Positions 35,986-50,213 of a stretch of 64,000 nt of DNA are shown here, in pieces. The stretch is from Juglans regia (lineage: Eukaryota > Streptophyta > Magnoliopsida > Fagales > Juglandaceae). The notes below the pieces were generated by a model. The model had not been told where the DNA came from and searched no databases. It saw nothing but the letters and a program-made list of their open reading frames with translations. How positions within the stretch are numbered: the first letter of the stretch is position 1; each line of letters starts with the position of its first letter. The stretch covers positions 620,001 to 684,000 of the forward strand of contig NC_049916.1 in the NCBI RefSeq assembly GCF_001411555.2, written 5' to 3'. A program made the translations under genes and the position numbers.

Positions 35986-36084
35986 TGACATTTCATATAC
36001 ATAATACAAATAGTTTGGGATAGTTGTGTAAATTATATGTACTACTACCATTTAATATTGTTAATTCTAGATAAATAAAATTAT

Positions 36085-36440
36085 TATTCAAATTAAAACA
36101 CTACTAAAATTTTAAAATAAAATATAAATTTTGGTAGATTTAATAATACTTAAATAGTTAAGATTTAATAATACTTAAATACTTCAAGATAAATTAATAA
36201 AATTAATATTCAAATTAAAATACTACTAAATCTTTAAATTAAAATAGAAATAGTTAAGATTTAATACTACTTAAATACTTCAAGATAAATTAATAAAATT
36301 AATATTCAAATTAAAATACTACTAAATCTTTAAATTAAAATAGAAATAGTTAAGATTTAATAATACTTAAATACTTCAAGATAAATTAATAACTTTTAAT
36401 ATTCAAATTAAGATACTACTAAATCTTTAAATTAAAATAC
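36085..36440. repeat. 96-bp tandem array upstream of TNP2, left copy
   Basis: ACTTCAAGATAAATTAATAA recurs at 36181, 36277 and 36373, exactly 96 bp apart. A diverged unit precedes the first and a diverged unit follows the last. The corresponding array lies at 45628-45990. It is non-coding and AT-rich. Confidence 0.88.
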
Positions 36441-37034
36441 TTAATTATAAACATGTAAAACTAATATTTAAATTAAAATCTGGAATAAATATTGAAATAA
36501 TACCTACTAATTATGTTTTTGTTGTATTGTTGTGTAAATAATATGTTGTTATTGTTTGACATATATTACCATATTTTGTATTTTTTGTTCATCAAAATAA
36601 ACCTTAGACCCGTTCGAGAGTTATCAATTCGGATGAATGCTTGATTGATAACTCTTGAATTGTCCAGAGTGGACAGTTTGGGATTGTAAGATCATTCTCG
36701 CAAACTATAGAACTATATCTGTTGTCGTCCAACATTATGAGGTTGACATTTCATCCATTGTTCTCTGGATATGCAGTTTCGTTGATGGTGCAACGATGTG
36801 TTAATCGTCAGTGCACACAACGAAACGAGCATATTTGGAGAACTATGGGGAGATGCTGCCGAAATTTTGTTGGACGTGACAGATAATAGATCATAGGTTG
36901 GCGACTATGATCTTACAATCCCGAACGGGATAGGACCAACTACCCGGTGAAAGGTGGCATACTCATTAATTGGTACATGATATATGGATGTTTGCTGATG
37001 CATTACAATATTGTTTGTAATGAATATAGTCGGC

Positions 37035-40000
37035 ATGGATAAGAGTTGGATGAGAGTTACCGATCGATTGGGTCAGAATTACAATGTATATGCTGAAGGT
37101 GTTAAGAAATTCTTGGAGTTTGCATTGGGTACATGTGATAGTGATGGGCGTATCAGATGCCCATGCAGAGAATGCAGGAATTTGCGTTCTCATAAGATAG
37201 ACTTGGTGAGAGAACATCTGTTTGTCAAAGGTATTGATAAGGGTTATACTGATTGGGTCTTACACGGCGAACCATATCCAACTTCATTTGAGGCTCCACA
37301 TGAAGAAGAAGAGATCGATGAAGATGTACAACCAGAGATTGTTGGAGATGATTACGATGAGGATATGGAGGAAATGTTAGGTGACATCGGTGCGGGAATG
37401 TTTGTGGATGAAGGTGACACGGACACATTAAGCTCAAATGATGGGGGCCATAACACTTTTGCACGCTTGTGGAATGATTCACAGCGTGAGCTATATCCAG
37501 GATGCAGAAGACATAGTAAGTTGTCGTTTACCGTAAGATTGCTTCACATAAAATCAATGTGTCGATTATCTATTAAGGCAGTCAATATGTTACTTGAGCT
37601 GTTTAAAGAGGCACTGCCGACAGACAATACTTTACCTCGTAACTTCTATGAAGCAAAAAAGTTGAAACGAGGACTCGGATTTGATTACAACGTAATACAT
37701 GCATGTACGAATGACTGCATATTATTTTGGCGAGAGAATGAGCAGTTGAACGAGTGTCCTATATGCCACGAGTCAAGATGGACATCGGACAAGGCAAATG
37801 TTCCGCAAAAGGTCGTCTGCCACTTTCCATTGATACCTAGATTACAACGATTATTTATGTCACGCGCAACGGCTGTAGATATGACATGGCACTCATCAGA
37901 TAGAGTAAGGAACGAGAATATTTTGTCACATCCTGCTGACTCCCAGGTGTGGAAGGAATTTGATCAGGAACACCCATGGTTTGCTGAAGAACCGCGTAAC
38001 GTAAGACTTGGGTTGGCAACAGATGGATTTAATCCTTTTGGGAACATGAGTACTAGTCATAGTACTTGGCCAGTTGTACTTATGCCGTATAATTTACCAC
38101 CTTGGAAGTGTATGAAAGATCCATATTTCATGATGAGTTTGCTCATCCCAGGTCCGAGGTCACCGGGAAATGATATAGACATACACTTACAGCCATTGAT
38201 TGCAGAATTGAAAGATTTGTGGGAGAATGGGGTTGTCACATTTGATTCGTCAACAGGCAAGTCGTTCAAGATGCATGTTGCGGTGTTGTGGACAATAAAT
38301 GATTTTCCAGCTTATGGGAATTTGTCAGGTTGGAGTACTAAGGGGAAAATGGCATGTCCAACTTGTAACAAATATACCAAATCTGAATGGCTTACGTACG
38401 GGAGGAAATTATGTTTCATGGGTCATCGTCGATTTTTACCTGGTGACCATAGATGGCGTGGAAATTCTAGAATGTTTGATGGAACTGTTGAATGGGGCCA
38501 ACCTCCACCATATTTGTCTGGCGAAGATGTACTTGCACAATTTATAGATGTTGGTTGTAATGAATTTGGTAAAAAACAACGAAAGAGAAAACGAGCTACG
38601 AATGAGTTGAATTGGACAAAGAAGAGTATATTTTTCGAACTCCCGTACTGGTCGAAGTTAAAATTGCGACATAGCCTTGATGTTATGCATATTGAAAAAA
38701 ATATTTGCGAATCCGTATTGGGAACATTGATGTCAATTGAAGGAAAAACAAAGGATACAATAAACTCAAGGAAGGATTTGAAGCGGTTGGGAATAAGACG
38801 GGAAATGCAGTTGCAAGAAAATGGTTCGTCTGTCTACATGCCGATTGGGTGGTATACATTGTCAAGGAATGAAAGGGTTACATTTTGTGAGTGGCTAATG
38901 AAGATCAAATTACCGGACGGTTATGCCTCGAATCTAACAAGGTGTGTGAGAACAAATGATTGGAAAATAACTGGATTAAAAAGTCATGATTGTCATGTTT
39001 TCTTACAGCGTATCTTGCCTATTGGTATCCGTGGGTACTTGACCAGAGATGTGCGTGTGGCTTTGACTGAGTTGGTGCATTTTTTAAAGACTTATGTGCG
39101 AGGACGTTGAATGTAGAAGCTTTGGATCGAATGGAACGAGAAATTGTCATAATATTGTGTAAGCTAGAAAGTATTTATCCACCGTCATTCTTCGATGTCA
39201 TGGTTCACCTAGCCGTTCATTTGCCACGTGAGGCTCGACTTGCAGGACCAGTTCAATATAGATGGATGTATCCCATTGAACGATTTCTTGGAAAGTTGAA
39301 ACGTACAGTGGGTAACAAGGCCCGTCCAGAAGGATCAATTGCAGAAGCATATATTGACGATGAGTGGCATACCTTCTGTTCCAAATATTTCCACGGAGTT
39401 GACACTCGGTTTGATCGGCCAGAAAGAAACTTTGACGTTGACCGAGCAAGACAACGGACTATATATTCTGTGTTTTCCCAACAAGTTCGTCCAATTGGTG
39501 CAGTGCGTGGTTATGACTTGTGTGGAAGAGAGTTCGAGAAAGCTCAGTGGTACGTGCTGAACAATTGCCCTGAGATAGAGAACTACTTGAAGTAAGTTAT
39601 AACTTTTTCTTAATTTAAATTGCCTCATTACGTCAGGGAAAAAATACAAAATATAATATATTTGTGGTAATCATCAATTTCAGTGATCATATTAACGTGC
39701 TCAAGGAACTAGGAGTAAATGATATAAACCAGAAACATGAAGAGGAGTTCCCGAGATGGTTTGAAGAACGGGTAATGAAATTACATATGCGTTACTCAAT
39801 AACAAATGAAAAAATATTAATTTCAACTTTGATATAGTATATGCTTTACTCAATATGTAGGTTGTACAATTGCATGCGAATAATCCAAATGATATATCTG
39901 ATGAACTGTATGCATTGGCGCGTGGCCCATCGAGACGCGCTGCTCGATATTCTGCATGTATTTCTCGGGGAAGTAGGTATCACACACTGGATCGAGATTG

Positions 40001-40574
40001 TTATAGGAAAACCCAAAATAGTGGTGTCCTAGTCGAAGGAAGTCATGATGGAGAAAATATTGATTTCTATGGGGTTATTGTCGATATAATTGGAATGAAA
40101 TATTTGGGAGAGCTTGCGGTGTATCTGTTTAAGTGTGATTGGTGGGATTTAAGCAATCCTCGTACTGGAGTCCGTGATGATGAATATTTTTTGAGTGTTA
40201 ATACATCAAAAAAATGGTATGAAGATGATCCTTTTATTTTGGCTTCTCAAGTATCTCAAATATTCTACTTAGATGACCCGAAGTTAGGAAATCAATGGCG
40301 AGTAGTTCAAAAATATTCTCCAAGAAATATATATGATGTTATCCCTCAGGTGGAAGGACAAGATGAAGAAGAAGATGACTCTTCTACTCAAGAAGCATAC
40401 CAAGAGAGTCAACCCGCCTTAAATTTGTTTGTGGATTTGAGCCAGTATGAGATGATTCCATTAAATAGAGAAGATATTGAGGCTGAAATTGTTGATGCGA
40501 CAGTTGAGGAAAATGATGAATCATCTGAAGTATCTACAGATGATGAGAGCGAATTGTCAAATGAAACTGAATGA
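37035..40574 (+). pseudogene. CACTA TNP2-like transposase, left copy (one frameshift)
   Basis: Three exons: 37035-39591, 39684-39771 and 39861-40574, all with GT/AG borders. Start at the ATG for MDKSWMRV. Order of domains: Transpos_assoc-like N-terminus (MDKSWM...IRCPCRECRN...WVLHGE); acidic linker; Transposase_21 with LATDGFNPFGNMS, PWKCMKDPYFM and SLDVMHIEKNICESVLG; DUF4218-like (VHLAVHLPREARLAGPVQYR, ERFLGKLKRTVGNKARPEGS); and, in exon 3, DUF4216-like (NSGVLVEGSHDGENIDFYGV, YLFKCDWWD) with an acidic tail. In En/Spm, TNP2-type proteins bind the ends and cut. One base is missing near 39075 (GTTGGTG against GTTGGGTG in the other copy), which breaks exon 1. A 10-bp tandem duplication near the 3' end (40562-40581) changes the C-terminus. 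Confidence 0.9.
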
Positions 40575-40666
40575 AACTGATACAGATTCTGATTGACCAA
40601 TTAAGTGTTAACATTCCACTTGATGACAAATATTTTACTTATTGAATGTATCAGTAGTTTAAAATT

Positions 40667-40856
40667 ATGCCGCCAAAGAGGAAGGAAGTTCGCAACCCAT
40701 CTCCACCTGTTTCTAGCTCTCCTTCAGACTCACCATTAGAGATTGATTCTACAGAACAAGGTAAAAATTTAATACTCATAAAAGTTATTAATTAAGGTCC
40801 TGTAATAGAAATATAAATGCAATTGATTACAATGTTATATTTTATAGAATCTACAG
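40667..40856 (+). CDS. Transposase_24-like gene, left copy, cut by gap (exon 1 and start of exon 2)
   Basis: Exon 1 (40667-40760, MPPKRKEVRNPSPPV...) and the first nine bases of exon 2 are present before the N gap. It corresponds base for base to 50214-50403 of the right copy, with a Ser/Pro difference in exon 1. The rest is missing only because the contig ends here. Confidence 0.8.
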
Positions 40857-40956
40857 NNNNNNNNNNNNNNNNNNNNNNNNNNNNNNNNNNNNNNNNNNNN
40901 NNNNNNNNNNNNNNNNNNNNNNNNNNNNNNNNNNNNNNNNNNNNNNNNNNNNNNNN
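40857..40956. other. assembly gap, 100 N
   Basis: Exactly 100 N, the conventional size for a gap of unknown length. The CACTA copy on the left ends in exon 2 of the Transposase_24-like gene; the sequence on the right is unrelated LRR gene sequence. Confidence 1.
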
Positions 40957-41343
40957 ACTGAAACTCAGGTCAATATACTGAAGATATTTTAATTCCAATA
41001 GAGAATCACTTATGATTCCGCCCAACCTCGACCGTTCAAAGGCTTCATAATCAGTGGTAGGAATGTATGGATTTCGAAGGTTGAGGTGGATAACATGGCC
41101 AGTTGGATTGTCACAGCCGATGCCTTTCCAGAAACAACACTCTTCATCACCTGTCCAAGATGAGAGTTGATTGGAAGGATCTATAAGACCTTGTTTGAAC
41201 GTCAGGAGGGCTTGCCTCTCTGCCTTTCTGCAAAAGACATTTGGATTTTTCCCATGAGATAGTTGGGTAAACATGAGTATGGTAGTTGCTAAGGATAGGT
41301 AGGAATGCCAAAGGACCACCAAAACACTCTTCTTCTTCTCCAT
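40957..41343 (-). CDS. LRR receptor-like protein (RLP/EIX type), N-terminal 129 codons, cut by gap
   Basis: Starts at the ATG at 41343 (MEKKKSVLVVLW). A signal peptide of about 30 residues is followed by the plant LRR N-terminal cap: CRKAERQALLTFKQGLIDPS, then LSSWTGDEECCFWKGIGCDN with its paired cysteines, TGHVIHLNLRNP, and the first LRR (LGGIISDSLLELKYLQYIDLS). This is the standard start of extracellular LRR receptor-like proteins of the EIX/Cf type, plasma-membrane receptors in defence or development. The rest is lost in the gap, so whether it has a kinase domain is unknown. An upstream ATG at 41430 would add 29 residues, but the chosen start gives the normal signal peptide. Confidence 0.85.
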
Positions 41344-42770
41344 AATAATGCTTATTGCTTGATCAGAAGGAAATATTTGCAGATGCACAATAAATTTGAG
41401 AGTGAGAGAGAGACATAAAAGGGTCTCCAAGTCAAGATCTAAACTTATTTAAAAAGAAGAAAGAAGGAAAGAAAGCTAAGCAACCTAACCCTATTGGAGT
41501 TGAAGGTCTGAATTCAAGCAGTGTGACCCAGTGATATCCATTATTATTAAACTTGCAGTTCAAAGCTTTGTTAACAAGAATTAATGGTAGAGCACGAGAC
41601 TTGTTTTTAATTTTCTTGTGAAATCAAATATCTATGATTCATTCCGCGTTACACGAATCCGATTTCGATATATCTTTTAATAATTATTTTTATCTCCTTC
41701 ATTGACAAGCAAGTATATAAAAGAAATACCACCTAATTTTGACTACAGATTAATTAATAAGTAAAATGATGGAGTTCTTTATTTATAAATTAGTATGTAA
41801 ACATACTAAATTCAGAATATGTATAAAATTTTTAAAAACATAAACCTGTTTTGGATAATACACAAAGCTCCTGGAACTATGATTCAAATTGCAATATCCC
41901 TCTTACACTCACCAGATGTACAATAAACCATTTTCATAAAAATTCTAACATATATATCCTTGATTAAAAAATAAAACATTTATATAATTTCAGAAGAGAG
42001 CTGCTGCCCAGAAGCCCCATTATTTTGCACGCTCCGCACACCCTGTGACAACATGGCATTGTTTTATACATGAGAGAGTTTACTCGTACGTTGGATCAAC
42101 TATTTATACGATAGATTTGAAGAGTAAATCATGCATGTTACTATGAGGTTCAGGTTCATTCTACTGTTCATTTTGTCAGAATTCTTAAATGTGGTGTAGC
42201 TCTGTGTCGGCTTCATAACGGCGAAGTGTGACTTAATTAGCAGAGCCATTAATGTCGGGTGGCTTCCTGAGCCTCAATCTGATTTATATGAGTCGTTGAT
42301 GCTTTGATGTCGATAAATCGAGGGTCTTCCATATTTTTCATGTATCCTGTGCATATTCCGTTCCTCAAGGAGGTTGTCGTTGTGTCAGGTCGAGCTATCT
42401 TGTTGACTAGAGATGTCTTTCCTTAGTTGACAGTTCGCTTCTTGCTTGGATAAAAATCTCATTGGACTGGATTTCTAGGTCGAGGTTCTGTGAGCCTTTC
42501 TTAAGGGAAAAGTTTTTTTTATAGTTAAAATATTATTTTTTAATATTATTATTATTTTAAAATTTAAAAAAATAAATTATTTATTATATTTTATATAAAA
42601 ATTAAAATTAAAAGTTGTAATGAATCTAATGAGTCGAGTCAATAGTATTGTATCCAAACGGACCTCTAAGCATAATATTTCGTCTTTAACCTTCCTCTTC
42701 TCCTCTTCACCTGCACTAAATACTTTGATTTGGGCATCTCTTTTCCGATCGGCAACACAGGAAGGTAATA

Positions 42771-42806
<36 letters not shown>

Positions 42807-44331
42807 CGTCTTCAACGTTCATATCAAGGCAAGTTTAATTAACTGTGCTGTATTTCTCTTCAAAGAGCAACTATTTGATCTTTCTTTTGTGTGTTCTTAT
42901 CATTATTGTACCCACTATTTGATCTTTCTCCTCTACAATAAAGAATCCCTCACACCTCATCTTCAAATGTCAATTTTTGAAAAAAGGAAAACAACGCAAG
43001 AGTTTTACTTCAAATGTCGATGCTTGTTTTCCACTAAAAGGAAGCGTGTTGCAGTCTGAGAGAGAGCCATGTGAGGAAGAGGAAGGTGGAGAGAAGAAAA
43101 AGGAAAGACATGGGGCTTCTTAAGGAAGTGTAGAATAAAAGAAGGTAAAAGAGTAAAATCACATGAGTGTGGGGTTTAGAATTTTTCTTCTCTCCAAACG
43201 GCAACATCCTCGCACTCCCACTCTCTCCTCTATCTTCAAGTGCGCGCCTAGTTCCAACCAGCCCTCCCTCCACCAACGAAGCTCCTTTGCCGCACCACCC
43301 ACCACGGCATCATCTTCATCGACACCACCGCAGACTAGGTAACTGTTAAACCAACCGCAACTCCCTTCCACTTATTCTCTCCCTCTCTTTTCTCGTATTT
43401 GTCTCTGCTCTCACAGTCTCCTCTCTCTCTCTCTGTGGAGAAATTTGGGTTTGCATCTGGAGAAATTGGATCTGCCAAAAAACCTTATTGATTCGTTAGT
43501 TATGGCGTTGGGGCTTATAAATTTGAGCTTAAAATTTGAGGCTTCGCAGGATTAGGATTTTGAGGCTAGAAATTTGGGGGCCTAGTGATTATGGTTTTGA
43601 GGGACACAGAGAGAACAATTTTTTTTTTTTTTTGATAAGCAGAGAGAGAACAATCAATGGCAGAGAAGAGAGTTGTTGTGGATTAACCTTTTCTTCACAG
43701 CAAATCTCTTCTATCGTGTTTACCAAATTACCCACCATTACCAAGAATGGAGTTTGATGCCAAGCTTTGAGGAAGTTAGAACGTTTCTGCTGCAAAATTA
43801 AAAAGAATCCTTGTGAGAAGGACAATCCCGAAGGGACAGGTGGCTCTGGCTTTCCCATTGAACCTTCCAAAAGAGCAGCACTAAATGTTTTCTTCCATTA
43901 TGGCCAATCAATGCACCCAACTACGTATGAATCTTCATGCAACATGGATTTTTTTGGGTACTCTTGTAGTTCCTAGCCAAGCTTTCAAGAATGACTAAGT
44001 GAAGTTTACAGAGATCTTCTACACGACCTGGAGAAAATTATATTATCATTCAATAAAAAAATAATTTTTCAGTAATATAGATGAAAGAATGGCTCATCCA
44101 GTGTAGGTTGTATTTATATAGATTAGGCAAAGTGGTAAAAGTGACTTATTTTAGGAAAACTTGACTTTAACTTTACCCAATCCAATACCAATGCTCTTAG
44201 TCCCCATATTGGCTACTTATGGGTGAAACTGGGCTTTATAAATGATACTAGTGAAACTTTGATTAGTGTGTTTGGGATTATGGCATAGGCTAGCCCTTTT
44301 TTGGGTACTTTAATCCGTATATAAGAGTGCT
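41344..44331. other. remainder of the gap-bounded contig, no complete gene
   Basis: Probable promoter of the LRR gene next to 41343. A partial MITE (about 42515-42663, ending TATCCAAACGG) matches the family at 17.9 kb. CT microsatellites lie at about 42774-42802 and 43421-43434, and there is a poly-T run near 43618-43632. The pyrimidine-rich frames at 43160-43350 resemble a leader exon or low-complexity UTR but match nothing I recognise. No CACTA element sequence (no CGTTCGAACG, no GGGACGAA) was seen in this contig. Confidence 0.55.
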
Positions 44332-44431
44332 NNNNNNNNNNNNNNNNNNNNNNNNNNNNNNNNNNNNNNNNNNNNNNNNNNNNNNNNNNNNNNNNNNNNN
44401 NNNNNNNNNNNNNNNNNNNNNNNNNNNNNNN
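44332..44431. other. assembly gap, 100 N
   Basis: Second gap of exactly 100 N. The sequence resumes at 44432 inside the CACTA element, at the base corresponding to 34873. Confidence 1.
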
Positions 44432-44627
44432 AATATATATGATAGTATAGGTCACTATATATATGATAATATATATTACTATATATACTATATAATTAGT
44501 ATAGATTACCATATATATGATAGTATATATTACATTATATATGATAGTATATATAACTAATTCATATGATGTTATAGTACTTTTCATTTAATGATGAAAA
44601 AAGTTATATTTAATCATAAAGGATATG

Positions 44628-45990
44628 TGTTCGAACGGTACTCATAAACAGTTCGAACACATATGTTAACGTTTGAACGTAAAATAAGACATTCGAACGG
44701 ACAAGGGAAATGGCGGGAAAACATCCCGCCAATTAAAGACAGCTGGATTACCGTTCGAACGTAATTTTTTATAGTTCGAACGGATTATTGCAGTGGTGGG
44801 AAAATATCCCGCCAATTAAAATATAGTATCATCTAATATGTCTACATATATTAATGTTGTTTTTTTATTCAACATTATAATGAAAAAAAAAAAAATAAAA
44901 CTTTGTAATACCGTTTGAACAGTTAGAAATTAACATTCGAACGATAAATTTTCGAGCGGGAATAATTCAATAACGTTCGAACATACTTTTTATACGTTCG
45001 AACGTGAAAATTAGGAGGGAATTGTCTCCCGCTTAATATTTTCACATTCGAACGGTTAGTAAATAACCGTTCGAACATGAAATGTTCTTCAAAAACACGA
45101 CAGAACCTCACAATTTCCTTTCTCTCCGCGCTGTCGCTCCGTGCTCTGAAGATTACCCTTCGCATATTAGAGGTATTCTTTCTCAAACTAGCCCTTAAGC
45201 TCAAAAAATTGTTCATCTCACTCCATTATTCTCGGATTAATATGTGTAGGATAGTTTGTGATTATTTTCAGATTATTCTCGGATTATTTCATTTTCATCT
45301 TCAATTTGTCAGGTATTTCTTTTAAAATAGAAATGTATGATTTGAACTTAATATTTTGCAATGTTAGAAAGTTGTATGCTTTGAAATTGGTGTTTGTATT
45401 TGTTAGAGTTTGTAATTAATGGAGTTTTCGGCGTTGTTGAAGACGACTGGAATCTGGAACGAATACGTTCGAACGGATTAGGATTACCGTTCGAACGTAT
45501 TAATTTTGTTCGAACATAGGGCATCATCGTTCGAACGTGTAATGAAATTTCATATACATAATACAAATAGTTTGGGATAGTTGTGTAAATTATATGTACT
45601 ACTACCATTTAATATTGTTAATTCTAGATAAATAAAATTATTATTCAAATTAAAACACTACTAAAATTTTAAAATGAAATATAAATTTTGGTAGATTTAA
45701 TAATACTTAAATAGTTAAGATTTAATAATACTTAAATACTTCAAGATAAATTAATAAAATTAATATTCAAATTAAAATACTACTAAATCTTTAAATTAAA
45801 ATAGAAATAGTTAAGATTTAATACTACTTAAATACTTCAAGATAAATTAATAAAATTAATATTCAAATTAAAATACTACTAAATCTTTAAATTAAAATAG
45901 AAATAGTTAAGATTTAATAATACTTAAATAATTCAAGATAAATTAATAACTTTTAATATTCAAATTAAGATACTACTAAATCTTTAAATT
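44628..45990. repeat. CGTTCGAACG cluster and 96-bp array, right copy
   Basis: Near-identical to 35068-36440: motif clusters at 44628-45080 and 45464-45540, then the 96-bp array at 45628-45990. Small differences are visible, for example the A-run at 44883-44900 is one base shorter overall, one A is missing near 45206, and some motif copies differ by one base. Confidence 0.85.
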
Positions 45991-46591
45991 AAAATACTTA
46001 ATTATAAACATGTAAAACTAATATTTAAATTAAAATCTGGAATAAATATTGAAATAATACCTACTAATTATGTTTTTGTTGTATTGTTGTGTAAATAATA
46101 TGTTGTTATTGTTTGACATATATTACCATATTTTGTATTTTTTGTTCATCAAAATAAACCTTAGACCCGTTCGAGAGTTATCAATTCGGATGAATGCTTG
46201 ATTGATAACTCTTGAATTGTTCAGAGTGGACAGTTTGGGATTGTAAGATCATTCTCGCAAACTATAGAACTATATCTGTTGTCGTCCAACATTATGAGGT
46301 TGACATTTCATCCATTGTTCTCTGGATATGCAGTTTCGTTGATGGTGCAACGATGTGTTAATCGTCAGTGCACACAACGAAACGAGCATATTTGGAGAAC
46401 TATGGGGAGATGCTGCCGAAATTTTGTTGGACGTGACAGATAATAGATCATAGGTTGGCGACTATGATCTTACAATCCCGAACGGGATAGGACCAACTAC
46501 CCGGTGAAAGGTGGCATACTCATTAATTGGTACATGATATATGGATGTTTGCTGATGCATTACAATATTGTTTGTAATGAATATAGTCGGC

Positions 46592-49500
46592 ATGGATAAG
46601 AGTTGGATGAGAGTTACCATCGATTGGGTCAGAATTACAATGTATATGCTGAAGGTGTTAAGAAATTCTTGGAGTTTGCATTGGGTACATGTGATAGTGA
46701 TGGGCGTATCAGATGCCCATGCAGAGAATGCAGGAATTTGCGTTCTCATAAGATAGACTTGGTGAGAGAACATCTGTTTGTCAAAGGTATTGATAAGGGT
46801 TATACTGATTGGGTCTTACACGGCGAACCATATCCAACTTCATTTGAGGCTCCACATGAAGAAGAAGAGATCGATGAAGATGTACAACCAGAGATTGTTG
46901 GAGATGATTACGATGAGGATATGGAGGAAATGTTAGGTGACATCGGTGCGGGAATGTTTGTGGATGAAGGTGACACGGACACATTAAGCTCAAATGATGG
47001 GGACCATAACACTTTTGCACGCTTGTGGAATGATTCACAGCGTGAGCTATATCCAGGATGCTGAAGACATAGTAAGTTGTCGTTTACCGTAAGATTGCTT
47101 CACATAAAATCAATGTGTCGATTATCTATTAAGGCAGTCAATATGTTACTTGAGCTGTTTAAAGAGGCACTGCCGACAGACAATACTTTACCTCGTAACT
47201 TCTATGAAGCAAAAAAGTTGAAACGAGGACTCGGATTTGATTACAACGTAATACATGCATGTACGAATGACTGCATATTATTTTGGCGAGAGAATGAGCA
47301 GTTGAACGAGTGTCCTATATGCCACGAGTCAAGATGGACATCGGACAAGGCAAATGTTCCGCAAAAGGTCGTCCGCCACTTTCCATTGATACCTAGATTA
47401 CAACGATTATTTATGTCACGCGCAACGGCTGTAGATATGACATGGCACTCATCAGATAGAGTAAGGAACGAGAATATTTTGTCACATCCTGCTGACTCCC
47501 AGGTGTGGAAGGAATTTGATCAGGAACACCCATGGTTTGCTGAAGAACCGCGTAACGTAAGACTTGGGTTGGCAACAGATGGATTTAATCCTTTTGGGAA
47601 CATGAGTACTTGTCATAGTACTTGGCCAGTTGTACTTATGCCGTATAATTTACCACCTTGGAAGTGTATGAAAAATCCATATTTCATGATGAGTTTGCTC
47701 ATCCCAGGTCCGAGGTCACCGGGAAATGATATAGACATACACTTACAGCCATTGATTGCAGAATTGAAAGATTTGTGGGAGAATGGGGTTGTCACATTTG
47801 ATTCGTCAACAGGCAAGTCGTTCAAGATGCATGCTGCGGTGTTGTGGACAATAAATGATTTTCCAGCTTATGGGAATTTGTCAGGTTGGAGTACTAAGGG
47901 GAAAATGGCATGTCCAACTTGTAACAAATATACCAAATCTGAATGGCTTACGTACGGGAGGAAATTATGTTTCATGGGTCATCGTCGATTTTTACCTGGT
48001 GACCATATATGGCGTGGAAATTCTAGAATGTTTGATGGAACTGTTGAATGGGGCCAACCTCCACCATATTTGTCTGGCGAAGATGTACTTGCACAATTTA
48101 TAGATGTTGGTTGTAATGAATTTGGTAAAAAACAACGAAAGAGAAAACGAGCTACGAATGAGTTGAATTGGACAAAGAAGAGTATATTTTTCGAACTCCC
48201 GTACTGGTCGAAGTTAAAATTGCGACATAGCCTTGATGTTATGCATATTGAAAAAAATATTTGCGAATCCGTATTGGGAACATTGATGTCAATTGAAGGA
48301 AAAACAAAGGATACAATAAACTCAAGGAAGGATTTGAAGCGGTTGGGAATAAGACGGGAAATGCAGTTGCAAGAAAATGGTTCGTCTGTCTACATGCCGA
48401 TTGGGTGGTATACATTGTCAAGGAATGAAAGGGTTACATTTTGTGAGTGGCTAATGAAGATCAAATTACCGGACGGTTATGCCTCGAATCTAACAAGGTG
48501 TGTGAGAACAAATGATTGGAAAATAACTGGATTAAAAAGTCATGATTGTCATGTTTTCTTACAGCGTATCTTGCCTATTGGTATCCGTGGGTACTTGACC
48601 AGAGATGTGCGTGTGGCTTTGACTGAGTTGGGTGCATTTTTTAAAGACTTATGTGCGAGGACGTTGAATGTAGAAGCTTTGGATCGAATGGAACGAGAAA
48701 TTGTCATAATATTGTGTAAGCTAGAAAGTATTTACCCACCGTCATTCTTCGATGTCATGGTTCACCTAGCCGTTCATTTGCCACGTGAGGCTCGACTTGC
48801 AGGACCAGTTCAATATAGATGGATGTATCCCATTGAACGATTTCTTGGAAAGTTGAAACGTACAGTGGGTAACAAGGCCCGTCCAGAAGGATCAATTGCA
48901 GAAGCATATATTGACGATGAGTGGCATACTTTCTGTTCCAAATATTTCCACGGAGTTGACACTCGGTTTGATCGGCCAGAAAGAAACTTTGACGTTGACC
49001 GAGCAAGACAACGGACTATATATTCTGTGTTTTCCCAACAAGTTCGTCCAATTGGTGCAGTGCGTGGTTATGACTTGTGTGGAAGAGAGTTCGAGAAAGC
49101 TCAGTAGTACGTGCTGAACAATTGCCCTGAGATAGAGAACTACTTGAAGTAAGTTATAACTTTTTCTTAATTTAAATTGCCTCATTACGTCAGGGAAAAA
49201 ATACAAAATATAATATATTTGTGGTAATCATCAATTTCAGTGATCATATTAACGTGCTCAAGGAACTAGGAGTAAATGATATAAACCAGAAACATGAAGA
49301 GGAGTTCCCGAGATGGTTTGAAGAACGGGTAATGAAATTACATATGCGTTACTCAATAACAAATGAAAAAATATTAATTTCAACTTTGATATAGTATATG
49401 CTTTACTCAATATGTAGGTTGTACAATTGCATGCGAATAATCCAAATGATATATCTGATGAACTGTATGCATTGGCGCGTGGCCCATCGAGACGCGCTGC

Positions 49501-50143
49501 TCGATATTCTGCATGTATTTCTCGGGGAAGTAGGTATCACACACTGGATCGAGATTGTTATAGGAAAACCCAAAATAGTGGTGTCCTAGTCGAAGGAAGT
49601 CATGATGGAGAAAATATTGATTTCTATGGGGTTATTGTCGATATAATTGGAATGAAATATTTGGGAGAGCTTGCGGTGTATCTGTTTAAGTGTGATTGGT
49701 GGGATTTAAGCAATCCTCGTACTGGAGTCCGTGATGATGAATATTTTTTGAGTGTTAATACATCAAAAAAATGGTATGAAGATGATCCTTTTATTTTGGC
49801 TTCTCAAGCATCTCAAATATTCTACTTAGATGACCCGAAGTTAGGAAATCAATGGCGAGTAGTTCAAAAATATTCTCCAAGAAATATATATGATGTTATC
49901 CCTCAGGTGGAAGGACAAGATGAAGAAGAAGATGACTCTTCTACTCAAGAAGCATACCAAGAGAGTCAACCCGCGATAAATTTGTTTGTGGATTTGAGCC
50001 AGTATGAGATGATTCCATTAAATAGAGAATATATTGAGGCTGAAATTGTTGATACGACAGTTGAGGAAAATGTTGAATCATCTGAAGTATCTACAGATGA
50101 TGAGAGCGAATTGTCAAATGAAACTGATACAGATTCTGATTGA
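46592..50143 (+). pseudogene. CACTA TNP2-like transposase, right copy (frameshift and two stops)
   Basis: Same three-exon structure as the left copy: exon 1 46592-49148, exon 2 49241-49328, exon 3 49418-50143. Breaks differ from the left copy: one base lost near 46618 (ACCATCG against ACCGATCG) shifts frame after about nine codons, TGA at 47062-47064 replaces an Arg codon, and TAG at 49105-49107 replaces a Trp codon. The base missing at 39075 in the left copy is present here. All domains named for the left copy are present, and the C-terminus ends SNETDTDSD. Neither copy as assembled can encode a full transposase. Confidence 0.9.
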
Positions 50144-50213
50144 CCAATTAAGTGTTAACATTCCACTTGATGACAAATATTTTACTTATTGAATGTATCA
50201 GTAGTTTAAAATT

